DNA of 47,793 bases, from the NCBI GenBank assembly GCA_025359425.1, contig JANYGC010000094.1, forward strand, positions 1-47,793, in the 5' to 3' direction. The notes under the pieces were generated by a model. That model worked only from the letters and a program-made list of their open reading frames with translations, had not been told where the DNA came from and made no database searches. Positions 17,451 through 25,579 of the stretch are shown here, piece by piece; within the stretch, counting starts at the first letter, position 1, and every line of letters begins with the position of its first letter. Origin of the DNA: Sphingomonadaceae bacterium (GTDB lineage: Bacteria; Pseudomonadota; Alphaproteobacteria; Sphingomonadales; Sphingomonadaceae). Both the position numbers and the translations under genes were made by a program.

Positions 17451-19088
17451 ATGAACGAATTTGCCCCGATTTCTGCCCTTTCCAACCCTGCCGACGCCGC
17501 ACCGTGGTGGCGCGGCGCGGCGATCTATCAAATCTATCCGCGCAGCTTCCTCGATTCCAACGGCGACGGGATCGGCGATCTGCCGGGGATCACCCAGCGG
17601 CTCGAGTATGTCGCCTCGCTGGGGGTCGATGCAGTATGGATTTCGCCGTTCTTCACCTCGCCGATGGCCGATTTCGGTTATGACGTGGCCGATTACTGCG
17701 GCGTGGATCCAATCTTCGGGACGCTCGCGGATTTCGATGCACTGGCGGCGCGGGCGCGTGAACTCGGGCTCAAGCTGCTGCTCGATCAGGTCTATTCGCA
17801 CACCTCCGACCAGCACGATTGGTTCAGCCAGAGCCGCGCCAGCAGCGATGGTGCAAAAGCCGACTGGTACGTCTGGGCTGACGCCAAATCCGACGGCTCG
17901 CCGCCCACCAACTGGCAGTCGGTATTCGGCGGTCCGGCGTGGACCTGGGATGCGCGGCGGCGGCAGTATTACCTTCACAATTTCCTCAGCAGCCAGCCGC
18001 AGCTCAACGTCCACAACCCCGAAGTGCAAGATGCACTGCTCGGGGTTGCCAAGTTCTGGCTCGAGCGCGGCGCCGACGGGTTCCGGATCGATGCGCTCAA
18101 CTTTGCGATGCACGACCCCAAACTGCGCGACAATCCGCCGGTAGCTGCCGATGGCCGGTTGCGCACCCGCCCCTTCGATTTCCAGCAGCAGCGCTACAAC
18201 CAGTCGCACCCCGGCATCACCAAGTTCGTCGAACGCATCCGCGCGTTAACCGACAGCCATGGCGCGGCCTTCACCATGGCTGAAGTCGGCGGCAAGGAAG
18301 CCGAGCGCGAGATGAAGCTGTTCACTGCGGGCGAAGGCCGACTCAACAGCGCCTACGGGTTCGATTTCCTCTATGCCGAACGGCTGACTCCCGCGCTGGT
18401 CGCACACGCGCTCGAACTGTGGCCTGATGCCCCCGACACTGGCTGGCCGAGCTGGGCGTTCGAAAACCACGATGCCCCGCGCGCGCTCTCGCGCTGGTGT
18501 GCGCCCGAATTCCACGACGCTTTCGCCCGGGTCAAACTGGCGCTGTTCGTGGCGCTGCGCGGCAACATCATCTTCTACCAGGGTGAGGAGCTCGGGCTCG
18601 ATCAGGTGGCGATCCCGTACGAGCAATTGCAGGACCCCGAGGCGATTGCCAACTGGCCGCTGACGCTGTCGCGCGACGGTGCGCGCACCCCGCTACCGTG
18701 GCAGGCGCAAGACGAGTACGGCGGGTTTAGCCTAGGCGCACCGTGGCTGCCGCTGGGCGGCGAAAATCTTGCCCGTGCGGTTGACCGGCAGGACGCCGAT
18801 CCAGCGTCCTTGCTCAACCTGACACGTCACCTGATTGCATTGCGTAGCGACAGCCCGGCGCTGCGCCAGGGCGAATGCGTGGTGCTCCACGCTGACGATG
18901 CCGTGCTGGTGCTGCGCCGCCGGCACATGGGTCAGGTGATCGATTGCGTGTTCAACCTGTCCGAGCGGCTTTGCCCGTGGCCCGCCGCAACGGTTGCCGG
19001 CCGGGTGCTGGCTGCAGTCAACGGCGCAAGGGTCGGCGCCGAGCTGCCCGCGCACGCCGCCGTCATGATCGAAGGAGTTCCACTATGA
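17451..19088 (+). CDS. Alpha-glucosidase (GH13, oligo-glucosidase type)
   Basis: This is a 545-residue GH13 enzyme without a signal peptide, therefore cytoplasmic. The N-terminus WWRGAAIYQIYPRSFLDSNGDG is the standard opening of alpha-glucosidases and oligo-1,6-glucosidases. Catalytic residues fit Asp214 (GFRIDAL), Glu278 (TMAEVGG) and Asp341 (FENHDAPR); region I reads LLLDQVYSHTSDQH (110-123). It would split maltose and maltodextrins brought in by the MFS transporter into glucose. ATG 17451 gives the usual length; a TTG nine bases upstream is possible. Its TGA overlaps the ATG of the GH97 gene by four bases, so the two are coupled. Confidence 0.94.
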   Translation: MNEFAPISALSNPADAAPWWRGAAIYQIYPRSFLDSNGDGIGDLPGITQRLEYVASLGVDAVWISPFFTSPMADFGYDVADYCGVDPIFGTLADFDALAARARELGLKLLLDQVYSHTSDQHDWFSQSRASSDGAKADWYVWADAKSDGSPPTNWQSVFGGPAWTWDARRRQYYLHNFLSSQPQLNVHNPEVQDALLGVAKFWLERGADGFRIDALNFAMHDPKLRDNPPVAADGRLRTRPFDFQQQRYNQSHPGITKFVERIRALTDSHGAAFTMAEVGGKEAEREMKLFTAGEGRLNSAYGFDFLYAERLTPALVAHALELWPDAPDTGWPSWAFENHDAPRALSRWCAPEFHDAFARVKLALFVALRGNIIFYQGEELGLDQVAIPYEQLQDPEAIANWPLTLSRDGARTPLPWQAQDEYGGFSLGAPWLPLGGENLARAVDRQDADPASLLNLTRHLIALRSDSPALRQGECVVLHADDAVLVLRRRHMGQVIDCVFNLSERLCPWPAATVAGRVLAAVNGARVGAELPAHAAVMIEGVPL

Positions 19089-21115
19089 AGCCGATGCGCC
19101 TGTTGACCGCCGTTGCGGCGCTGAGCTTTGCCATGCCTGCCGCCGCGCAAACCGCAGCCGGCGCCAGTTCGCCCGACGGCTCGATCAGCGTCACCCTGAC
19201 CACCGACGGCGACGGCCGGCCGGTCTACACCGTCAGCCGCAAAGGCCAGGCGATCCTGAATCAGTCGCGGCTCGGGTTTCTGTTCACCGACGTGCCCAAG
19301 CTCGATCGGCACCTGCAAATTATCGGCCAAGAGTCCAGTGAGTTCGACCAGACCTGGCAGCAGCCGTGGGGCGAATGGCAGACTATCCGCAACCGCTACC
19401 GCGAGCTCAAGGTCCATCTGAAAGAGACCACGGCGCTCGCCCGGGTGTTCACCGTCACCTTCCGGATTTACGATGATGGCGTCGGCTTCCGCTATGAATT
19501 TCCCGACCAGCCGAACCTCCGCCAGACCAACATCGCCGAAGAGCTGACCGAATTCGCGTTCGCCTCCGACGGCACCGCATGGTGGAAGCCGGCATTCCTG
19601 TGGAACCGCGAGGAATACCTATACAACCGCACCGCGCTGTCAGCCGTGGGGACCGCCGACACCCCGGTCACGATCAAGCTGGCGGACGGCACCCACGTGG
19701 CACTCCACGAAGCCGCGCTGGTCGATTATTCGGGCATGGCGGTGGCGCGGACTGAGGGTAACACCCTGCGCGCGCAGCTCACCCCGGGCGCAGGCCGGCC
19801 CAAAGTAACCAAGAGCGGCGCATGGACCACCCCGTGGCGCACTCTGATCATCGCCGACGGTGCCCCCGGCATCTACATGAGTCGCCTGATGCTCAACCTC
19901 AACGAGCCCAACAAGCTGGGCGATGTGTCGTGGTTCAAGCCGGGCAAGTTCGTCGGCGTGTGGTGGAACATGATCAAGGGCGAATGGAGCTGGGCGCGCG
20001 GACCCAAGCACGGCGCGACGAACGTCCACGTCAAGCAGTACATCGATTTCGCCGCTGCGAATGGCATTCCCGGCGTGCTGGTCGAAGGCTGGAATGTCGG
20101 CTGGGATGGCGACTGGTTCGGCAACGGCAACGACATGGATTTCGCGAAGCCGACCGAGGATTTCGACGCCGATATGCTCGCAGCCTACGCCAAGAAGAAG
20201 GGCGTGCGGCTGATCGGGCACCACGAAACCGGCGGCTCGGCGAGCCATTACGAGGCGCAGTTCGACAAGGCGTTCAAGTTCGCTGCCGATCATGGCGAGA
20301 TGGTGGTCAAGACCGGCTACGTCACCGATGCCGGGCAGATCGAGCGGGTCGATCCCGACGGCACCAGGCTGCGCGAGTGGCATGAGGGCCAGTGGATGAG
20401 CAACCACTTCGTCCGCGTCGCCGAGGCTGCGGCCAAGTATCACGTCGCTTTCGACAGCCACGAGCCGATCAAGGGCACTGGCTTGCAGCGGACCTATCCA
20501 AACTGGGTCGCGCGCGAAGGCTCGCGCGGGATGGAATACAATGCCTGGGGCGGCAAGAACCCGCCAGAGCACGAGGCCAATCTGGTCTTCACCCGGATGC
20601 TCGAAGGACCGATGGATTTCACCCCCGGGGTGCTCAGCCTCAAGGGCCAGAACGACAGCGATATCCTTTCGACCGAGGCCAAGCAGCTTGCGCTTTACGT
20701 GGTGCTCTATTCGCCGGTGGTGATGGCTGCCGACACGCCCGAGAACTACGCGAAGTATCCGCGCAGCTTCAAATTCATCCGAGACGTGCCGACCGACTGG
20801 CAAGACACCCGCGTGCTCAACGGCGAGGTGGGCGATTACGTCACCATTGCCCGCAAGGTGCGCGGCGGCGAGGACTGGTATGTCGGCGCTGTCGGCGACG
20901 AGCAGGAGCGCAGCGACAGCTTCGACCTCAGTTTCCTCACCCCCGGCAAGAAGTACCGCGCCGAGATCTACCGTGACGGCGACGATGCCGATTACCGCAC
21001 CGACAAGCGCCATTCGGTGGTTTACGAGAAGCGAGTGCTGACATCATCCGACAAGCTGACCCTGCGCATTGCGCCGGGCGGCGGCTTCGCGATCCGGCTG
21101 GTGCCCATCAAGTAG
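19085..21115 (+). CDS. GH97 alpha-glucosidase (SusB-like), periplasmic
   Basis: This is a 676-residue glycoside hydrolase family 97 enzyme. It has a signal peptide (ends PAAAQ at 22), an N-terminal beta-super-sandwich domain with SPDGSISVTLTTDGDG, and a catalytic barrel from about residue 280 (GVWWNMIKGEWSW). HHETGG at 379-384 matches the His-x-Glu base region of the inverting enzyme SusB, and REGSRGMEYNAWGG (477-490) supplies further conserved glutamates. The inverting subgroup is therefore more likely than the retaining one, which uses an Asp nucleophile. It trims non-reducing glucose from maltodextrins in the periplasm, as SusB does in Bacteroides. It is last in the operon, and its stop is three bases from that of the convergent Lrp gene. 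Confidence 0.92.
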   Translation: MKPMRLLTAVAALSFAMPAAAQTAAGASSPDGSISVTLTTDGDGRPVYTVSRKGQAILNQSRLGFLFTDVPKLDRHLQIIGQESSEFDQTWQQPWGEWQTIRNRYRELKVHLKETTALARVFTVTFRIYDDGVGFRYEFPDQPNLRQTNIAEELTEFAFASDGTAWWKPAFLWNREEYLYNRTALSAVGTADTPVTIKLADGTHVALHEAALVDYSGMAVARTEGNTLRAQLTPGAGRPKVTKSGAWTTPWRTLIIADGAPGIYMSRLMLNLNEPNKLGDVSWFKPGKFVGVWWNMIKGEWSWARGPKHGATNVHVKQYIDFAAANGIPGVLVEGWNVGWDGDWFGNGNDMDFAKPTEDFDADMLAAYAKKKGVRLIGHHETGGSASHYEAQFDKAFKFAADHGEMVVKTGYVTDAGQIERVDPDGTRLREWHEGQWMSNHFVRVAEAAAKYHVAFDSHEPIKGTGLQRTYPNWVAREGSRGMEYNAWGGKNPPEHEANLVFTRMLEGPMDFTPGVLSLKGQNDSDILSTEAKQLALYVVLYSPVVMAADTPENYAKYPRSFKFIRDVPTDWQDTRVLNGEVGDYVTIARKVRGGEDWYVGAVGDEQERSDSFDLSFLTPGKKYRAEIYRDGDDADYRTDKRHSVVYEKRVLTSSDKLTLRIAPGGGFAIRLVPIK

Positions 21116-21118
21116 CGG

Positions 21119-21598
21119 CTACGAGGGCCGCGGCAGGGCGGTGGTGGCTTTCATCTTTTCCATCGAAAAGCTGGAACTGACATCGGCAATGTCGGGCACC
21201 CGCGCGATCAGCTTGCGGTAAATCCGGTCGTAATGCGCGATATCGCGGACCACGATTTTGAGCAGGTAATCGACCTCGCCGGCCATGCGGTGGCACTCGC
21301 TGATCTCCTCGATCTCGGCCACTCCGCGCGAGAACGCCTCCAGCCAGGCGGGATCGTGGCGGTTGGTGCGTAGCGCAACAAACACCGTGGTCGCCAGCCC
21401 CAGCTTTTCGGCATCGAGCAGCGCGACCCGCCGCGCGATAACCCCGCTGTCGTCAAGCCGGCGGATGCGCCGCCAGCAGGCGTTGCTCGACAGACCGACG
21501 CGCTCGCCAACCTCATGCACCGGCAGCGAAGCATCGGTTTGCAGCACTCCAAGAATTGCCCAATCAATGGCGTCGATTTGCGGCTGTTGTTCATTCAT
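21119..21598 (-). CDS. Lrp/AsnC-family transcriptional regulator
   Basis: This is a 159-residue Lrp/AsnC regulator. The N-terminal winged helix reads IDWAILGVLQTDASLPVHEV then VGLSSNACWRRIRRLDDSGVI (about residues 10-52). The C-terminal RAM ligand-binding domain contains ISECHRMAGEVDYLLKIVVRD (about 100-120). I use ATG 21598, although an in-frame TTG at 21616 is possible. The gene is divergent from the small DUF6356-like gene, with a TAGCAC-N13-GTGCTA inverted repeat between them, so autoregulation is plausible. The effector, probably an amino acid or aromatic compound, cannot be told from sequence. Confidence 0.92.
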   Translation of the reverse strand: MNEQQPQIDAIDWAILGVLQTDASLPVHEVGERVGLSSNACWRRIRRLDDSGVIARRVALLDAEKLGLATTVFVALRTNRHDPAWLEAFSRGVAEIEEISECHRMAGEVDYLLKIVVRDIAHYDRIYRKLIARVPDIADVSSSFSMEKMKATTALPRPS

Positions 21599-21608
21599 TG
21601 GGATAAAA

Positions 21609-21633
21609 TAGCACAAATGGAGCGAAAGTGCTA
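21609..21633. promoter_or_regulatory. Inverted repeat in the Lrp / small-ORF divergent region
   Basis: TAGCAC (21609-21614) and GTGCTA (21628-21633) form an inverted repeat with a 13-base spacer, within A/T-rich DNA unusual for this window. It lies 11 bases before the regulator's ATG. Lrp-family proteins commonly bind such sites near their own gene; binding here is inferred only. Confidence 0.35.
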
Positions 21634-21699
21634 GAAATCAGGTGATGAAATTGCAACTTGGTCGCGGTAGTGTGCGGACACAGCACCCGGGGGAATTCC

Positions 21700-21945
21700 A
21701 TGACGACGATGCGCCTGTTCACCGATCATCCCGAAAGCGTCGGCGAAAGCTATGCGGAGCACCTGGTCACCGCCGCCGGGTTTGGCGCGCGGCTGGTACT
21801 GACCGGGCTGGCTTGCCTGGTCCATGCGCTGTTGCCGTTCCTGTTCGTCAAAACCGGGAGCCAGCAGATTGCGGCGCTGTACGACCGGATGGTGGCGAAC
21901 CGCCGCCGCAATCCGGTGACCGGCGCGCTCGATTTCTGTATCTAG
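21700..21945 (+). CDS. Small DUF6356-like protein
   Basis: This is an 81-residue protein beginning MTTMRLFTDHPESVGESYAEH. It has one hydrophobic segment, GARLVLTGLACLVHALLPFLF (about 29-49), and a basic tail (MVANRRRNP). The HPxSVGESYxEH opening and single membrane helix match a small family common in sphingomonads (DUF6356 as I remember it), sometimes mis-annotated as a capsule protein. No function is established. ATG 21700 follows a GGGGGAA SD-like stretch. It is transcribed away from the Lrp gene, whose product may control it. Confidence 0.72.
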   Translation: MTTMRLFTDHPESVGESYAEHLVTAAGFGARLVLTGLACLVHALLPFLFVKTGSQQIAALYDRMVANRRRNPVTGALDFCI

Positions 21946-21986
21946 ATCCAAACCACGAACACCACAGCGCCGAGGTGACGACGGAA

Positions 21987-23093
21987 CTACAGCAACAAAT
22001 ACGCAAACCCCAGCGCGCAGGCGAAACTGACCAGCGTCGCGGTCAGCACCGGCACCGCCGCACCCCAGCCCATGCCGAGCAGCAGGTCCATCCGGCTGCG
22101 CATCGCGGTGGCGGTCACCGCCAGCAGCAGTAGCGATTTAGAGGCGATCAGGCCCCACTCGACCAGTGGCGCGGGCAGCGTCGCCAGACTGTTGACCACG
22201 ACCACGCCCAAGAACGCCACGATAAACCACGGCAGCGCCAGCCGCCGCCAGATCGGTTGTCCGGCAGCGTTGCCGGCCGGACCGATGGCGAGGCTGGTCA
22301 GCGCCACCAGGGGCGCAAGGCTGGCCACCCGGGCCAGCTTGACGATCGTCGCGTAATTGCCCGCCGGATCGGAAAAGGCATAACCTCCGCCAATGGCCTG
22401 CGCGACGTCATGGATTGAAGCCCCGATCAGGAACCCGGCCTGTCCGTCGCTCAACCCCAGTTCGCCCGCCAAGGCCGGATAGACCGACATCGCAAAGGCG
22501 CTGGCGAGCGACACACCGACCAGCGTGAGCGCAAACTGCGCCTGGCTGAGCCGGTCCTTGCCGATCACCCCGTACAGCGCGAGCGCGGCGCTGGCCCCGC
22601 AGATCGCAGTCGCGCCGCCCGCCAGGATCCCGGCAAAACGCGATTGCCCGCTCAGCTTCGCGCCGAGCAGTCCGGCGGCTAGGGTCATCGCCATGACCAC
22701 CCCGAGCGCGGCGAAGGGCAAGGGCCCCAGCGCGCTGATCTGCGCCCAGGTCACCTGCAAGCCCAGCACCACGATCCCCCAGCGCAGGCAAGTGCGCGAG
22801 GCGAAGTCGAGCCCGGCGTGGTTCTTCACGTCGTGCGAGATGAAGTTGAGCGCGAGCCCGACCAGCAGCCCCAAGAGGATCAGCGGGAAGCCGTAATGCT
22901 CGGACAGCCAGGCCGCGGCGGCAGCGGCCACCCCGCACAGCGCCAGCCCCGGAAACAGCAGCGCGCGCTGGCTTGGCTTGAGGGCGGCGGTTTCGCTGTC
23001 GGCGAGCTGCAACTCGCCAAACAGATCGCCGCCATAGGGCAAGCTGTCCCAATCGACCGGGCGCCGTGTTCCGGGTCCTGAACGCTCGACCAT
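21987..23093 (-). CDS. YeiH/UPF0324 family putative sulfate exporter
   Basis: This is a 368-residue inner-membrane protein with about ten helices. Family signatures include GLALNFISHDVKNHAGLDFASRTCLRWGIVVLG split across residues 80-112, GAKLSGQSRFAGILAGGATAICGASA (about 148-173) and GASIHDVAQAIGGGYAFSD (about 230-248). UPF0324 proteins are predicted anion (possibly sulfate) exporters, but transport has rarely been shown. It has a hydrophilic N-terminal extension of roughly 40 residues before the first helix. A palindromic repeat lies upstream at 23189-23315, and no close functional partner is visible. Confidence 0.87.
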   Translation of the reverse strand: MVERSGPGTRRPVDWDSLPYGGDLFGELQLADSETAALKPSQRALLFPGLALCGVAAAAAAWLSEHYGFPLILLGLLVGLALNFISHDVKNHAGLDFASRTCLRWGIVVLGLQVTWAQISALGPLPFAALGVVMAMTLAAGLLGAKLSGQSRFAGILAGGATAICGASAALALYGVIGKDRLSQAQFALTLVGVSLASAFAMSVYPALAGELGLSDGQAGFLIGASIHDVAQAIGGGYAFSDPAGNYATIVKLARVASLAPLVALTSLAIGPAGNAAGQPIWRRLALPWFIVAFLGVVVVNSLATLPAPLVEWGLIASKSLLLLAVTATAMRSRMDLLLGMGWGAAVPVLTATLVSFACALGFAYLLL

Positions 23094-23188
23094 TACTGCC
23101 CCCCGTCAGCCAAGCGGCAAGCCATAGCGCGCCTGTTGATCAAGGCAAGGAAAGCAACTTGGAATGGACTGAGGCCAAACACCATCAG

Positions 23189-23315
23189 TTCGTCATTGCG
23201 AGCCCTTCGGCTTGCGGCTTAGCAGCCGCGCTCAGGATAAACTACGCGAAGCAATCCAGTGCCCAGCGAATGGCGCTCTGGATTGCCGCGGGGCTTCGCC
23301 CCTCGCAATGACGAA
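23189..23315. repeat. Palindromic repeat element, copy 2 (nested hairpins)
   Basis: The outer arms TTCGTCATTGCGAG (23189-23202) and CTCGCAATGACGAA (23302-23315) are perfect inverted copies. An inner hairpin has arms GCAATCCAG (23251-23259) and CTGGATTGC (23278-23286). These words also occur in the element at 1-72, so both belong to one family. It fills most of the 244-base gap between the UPF0324 start and the PQQ dehydrogenase stop. It has no transposase or other coding content. Confidence 0.82.
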
Positions 23316-23337
23316 ATATGGTTGGTAGCGAAGGGGG

Positions 23338-25449
23338 CTAATGGGCCCCCAGCGCCTTATCCTCGTTGGCGCGCTTGATCACGTAGATCCGCATCGCCTC
23401 GATCTGCTCGGGCGAGAACTGGTCCTTCCACGCGACCATCCCGTTCTGGCTGAGCAGCCCGTCGTGGACGATCTGCTGCCACAGCTTGGGATTGCCGAGC
23501 GCAGTGGAGTGCCGCAGATCGGGATTAAGCGATCCCGCCACCGCAGTATTGCCGTGGCACACGCTGCAGCTGTTGGTGTAAAGCTTGGAACCGAGCGCGA
23601 CCTGCTGCGGCGTGCCGGTGAACGGCGGCGGATCGAGCACCCTGGCCGAGCTGGCAGGCATCGGTGCGAGCTGGCCCTTGGCATTCAGCTTGAACACCAG
23701 CAGGCGGCTGATGTTCGGGGTCATCTTGCTGACCAGCTTGCCGCCCGAAACGTCCCAGACCCCGCCCCAGCCGACGAGCACCGCGACATACTGTTCGCCG
23801 CCGATGGTATAGGTCATCGGTGCGGCAAGGATCCCGCTTTGCGCCGGGAAGCTCCACAATTGCTTGCCGGTGTCGGCGGTGTAAGCGCGGAATTCGCCTT
23901 GCGCGGTGCCCTGGAACAGCAGGTTGCCCGCAGTGCTCAGGATCCCGCCGTTAGTCGGGCTGGAATAAGGCACCGACCAGCGGATTGCGCCAGCGACCGG
24001 ATCAAACGCGACCAGCGCGCCGGTCATGGCCGCCATGGTCCCGGCGCGCACCGACTTGTCGGCGGGGATGTTGCCGCCGCTGGCATCGATGCCCAGCTGG
24101 AACCCGGTTTTGCCCGGTGTCCAATCCGGATCGGGCGCATAGACCTGCGGCGTATTGTTGACCGGGATGTAGACCAGCCCGGTCTTGGCGCTGAAGCTCA
24201 TCGGGGTCCAGCTGTGCGCGCCGACTGCGCCGGGGAAGCCGAGGAACGGTTTGCCGGTGATTTCATAACGCGCCTCGGGGTTGATCTTGGGTGCGCCGGT
24301 AACGGGATCGAGCCCGCTCGCCCAGTTGATCCCCTGCACGAACGGTTTGCCCGACAGGAACTTGCCGGTCTTGGCATCGAGCGTGTAGAAAAATCCGTTC
24401 TTGGGGGCGTGCATGACGACATGCTGTTTGGTGCCACCCAAATCGAGATCGGCGACCACGATCTGCTGGTTTGAATCGAAGTCCCAGCGATCTTCCGGCG
24501 TTTCCTGGAAGTGCCAGGCATATTCGCCGGTGTCGGCGTTCACCGCGACGATCGAGGCGGTGTAGAGGCTGTCCCCTGCGGGTTCACCTGGCTTGGGGGT
24601 GCCGCGCTTGGCCGGGTTCCATGGCTCGGCATTGGCGGTGCCGAAATAGACGAAGTTGGTAACCGGGTCATAGGTGATCCCGTCCCACACGGTGCCGCCG
24701 CCGCCGGTCTTCCAGGCATCCTTGTTCCAGGTCTTGGCTGCGGCTTCGAGGTGCTTGCCCTCGGCTGGCTTCGATGGGTCGCCGGGGACAGTGTAGAACT
24801 TCCACACTTGTTTGCCGGTTTGCGCGTCATAGGCCGCGAGATAGCCGCGGCTGAAGTATTCCGAACCGGCCGAGCCGATCAGCACCATGCCTTTGGCGAT
24901 GCGCGGCGCGCCGGTGATCGCCTGGTGCGATCCTTCGGGAATGGTCAGCTTCGACCACACTTCGCTGCCAGTTTTCTGATCGAGCGCGACCAGCCGCCCG
25001 TCGAGCGTGCCGACATAGACCTTGTCGCCATAGAGCGCGACCCCGCGATTGACCGCATCGCAGCACACGTCGACCAGCTTGGCGCGCGGGACCTTGGGAT
25101 CGTAGGACCATTTGAGCGCGCCGGTTTTGGCGTCGTAAGCCTTGACCATCGACCACGCGGTCGAGACGTAAAGCACCCCATCGTGCATCAGCGGCGTCGC
25201 TTCCTGTCCGCGCGCGGTATCGAGGTCGGCCGACCAGGCGAGCCCGAGCTGGCTGACATTCTTGTCCGAGATGGCATCGAGCGGAGAATAGCGGGTTTCG
25301 TTGTGATCACCCGCGACTGTCAGCCATTCACCGGCCGGCGGGGCGGCAATCATGGCATCGGTAACGCCTTGCGTAGCGGGAGCAGGAGCCTGCTTACCGC
25401 ATGCAGCCAGCGGCAGCAGCATGGCAAGCGCCAGAAACTTAAATCGCAT
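23338..25449 (-). CDS. PQQ-dependent alcohol dehydrogenase with C-terminal cytochrome c
   Basis: This 703-residue quinohaemoprotein oxidises alcohols in the periplasm. It carries a lipoprotein signal (LAAC, lipid Cys17). The eight-bladed propeller shows the adjacent-cysteine disulfide Cys129-Cys130 (VDVCCD), Glu197 (GSAGSEYFSRG) and Asn273 (GTANAEPWN) as metal/PQQ ligands, and catalytic Asp323 in RWDFDSNQQ. Residue 325, two after the catalytic Asp, is another Asp, the feature linked to lanthanide use in XoxF/ExaF-type enzymes. The C-terminal haem domain has CSVCH (628-632) with Met671 as probable sixth ligand. Electrons would pass to the respiratory chain. PQQ synthesis genes and a separate cytochrome are not in this window. 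It is transcribed divergently from the DLH-like gene. Confidence 0.93.
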   Translation of the reverse strand: MRFKFLALAMLLPLAACGKQAPAPATQGVTDAMIAAPPAGEWLTVAGDHNETRYSPLDAISDKNVSQLGLAWSADLDTARGQEATPLMHDGVLYVSTAWSMVKAYDAKTGALKWSYDPKVPRAKLVDVCCDAVNRGVALYGDKVYVGTLDGRLVALDQKTGSEVWSKLTIPEGSHQAITGAPRIAKGMVLIGSAGSEYFSRGYLAAYDAQTGKQVWKFYTVPGDPSKPAEGKHLEAAAKTWNKDAWKTGGGGTVWDGITYDPVTNFVYFGTANAEPWNPAKRGTPKPGEPAGDSLYTASIVAVNADTGEYAWHFQETPEDRWDFDSNQQIVVADLDLGGTKQHVVMHAPKNGFFYTLDAKTGKFLSGKPFVQGINWASGLDPVTGAPKINPEARYEITGKPFLGFPGAVGAHSWTPMSFSAKTGLVYIPVNNTPQVYAPDPDWTPGKTGFQLGIDASGGNIPADKSVRAGTMAAMTGALVAFDPVAGAIRWSVPYSSPTNGGILSTAGNLLFQGTAQGEFRAYTADTGKQLWSFPAQSGILAAPMTYTIGGEQYVAVLVGWGGVWDVSGGKLVSKMTPNISRLLVFKLNAKGQLAPMPASSARVLDPPPFTGTPQQVALGSKLYTNSCSVCHGNTAVAGSLNPDLRHSTALGNPKLWQQIVHDGLLSQNGMVAWKDQFSPEQIEAMRIYVIKRANEDKALGAH

Positions 25450-25530
25450 TCTTTTCTCTCCCGAACCTTACGCCAACCTCTTGGCCGGTCTTACACTCAT
25501 CATGCCTTCACCTGCGCGCAGAATCGAGTC

Positions 25531-25548
25531 TTTAATTGCACGATTAAA
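25531..25548. promoter_or_regulatory. Palindrome in the divergent PQQ-ADH / DLH promoter region
   Basis: TTTAATTGCACGATTAAA has perfect six-base arms (TTTAAT/ATTAAA) around TGCACG. It lies in the 130-base gap between two divergent genes, 81 bases before the dehydrogenase start and 31 before the hydrolase start, in locally A/T-rich DNA. It could be an operator controlling both genes. No regulator gene is adjacent. Confidence 0.4.
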
Positions 25549-25579
25549 AAGCCTAGTCTCGCGGCAAAGGAGAGTGCCG

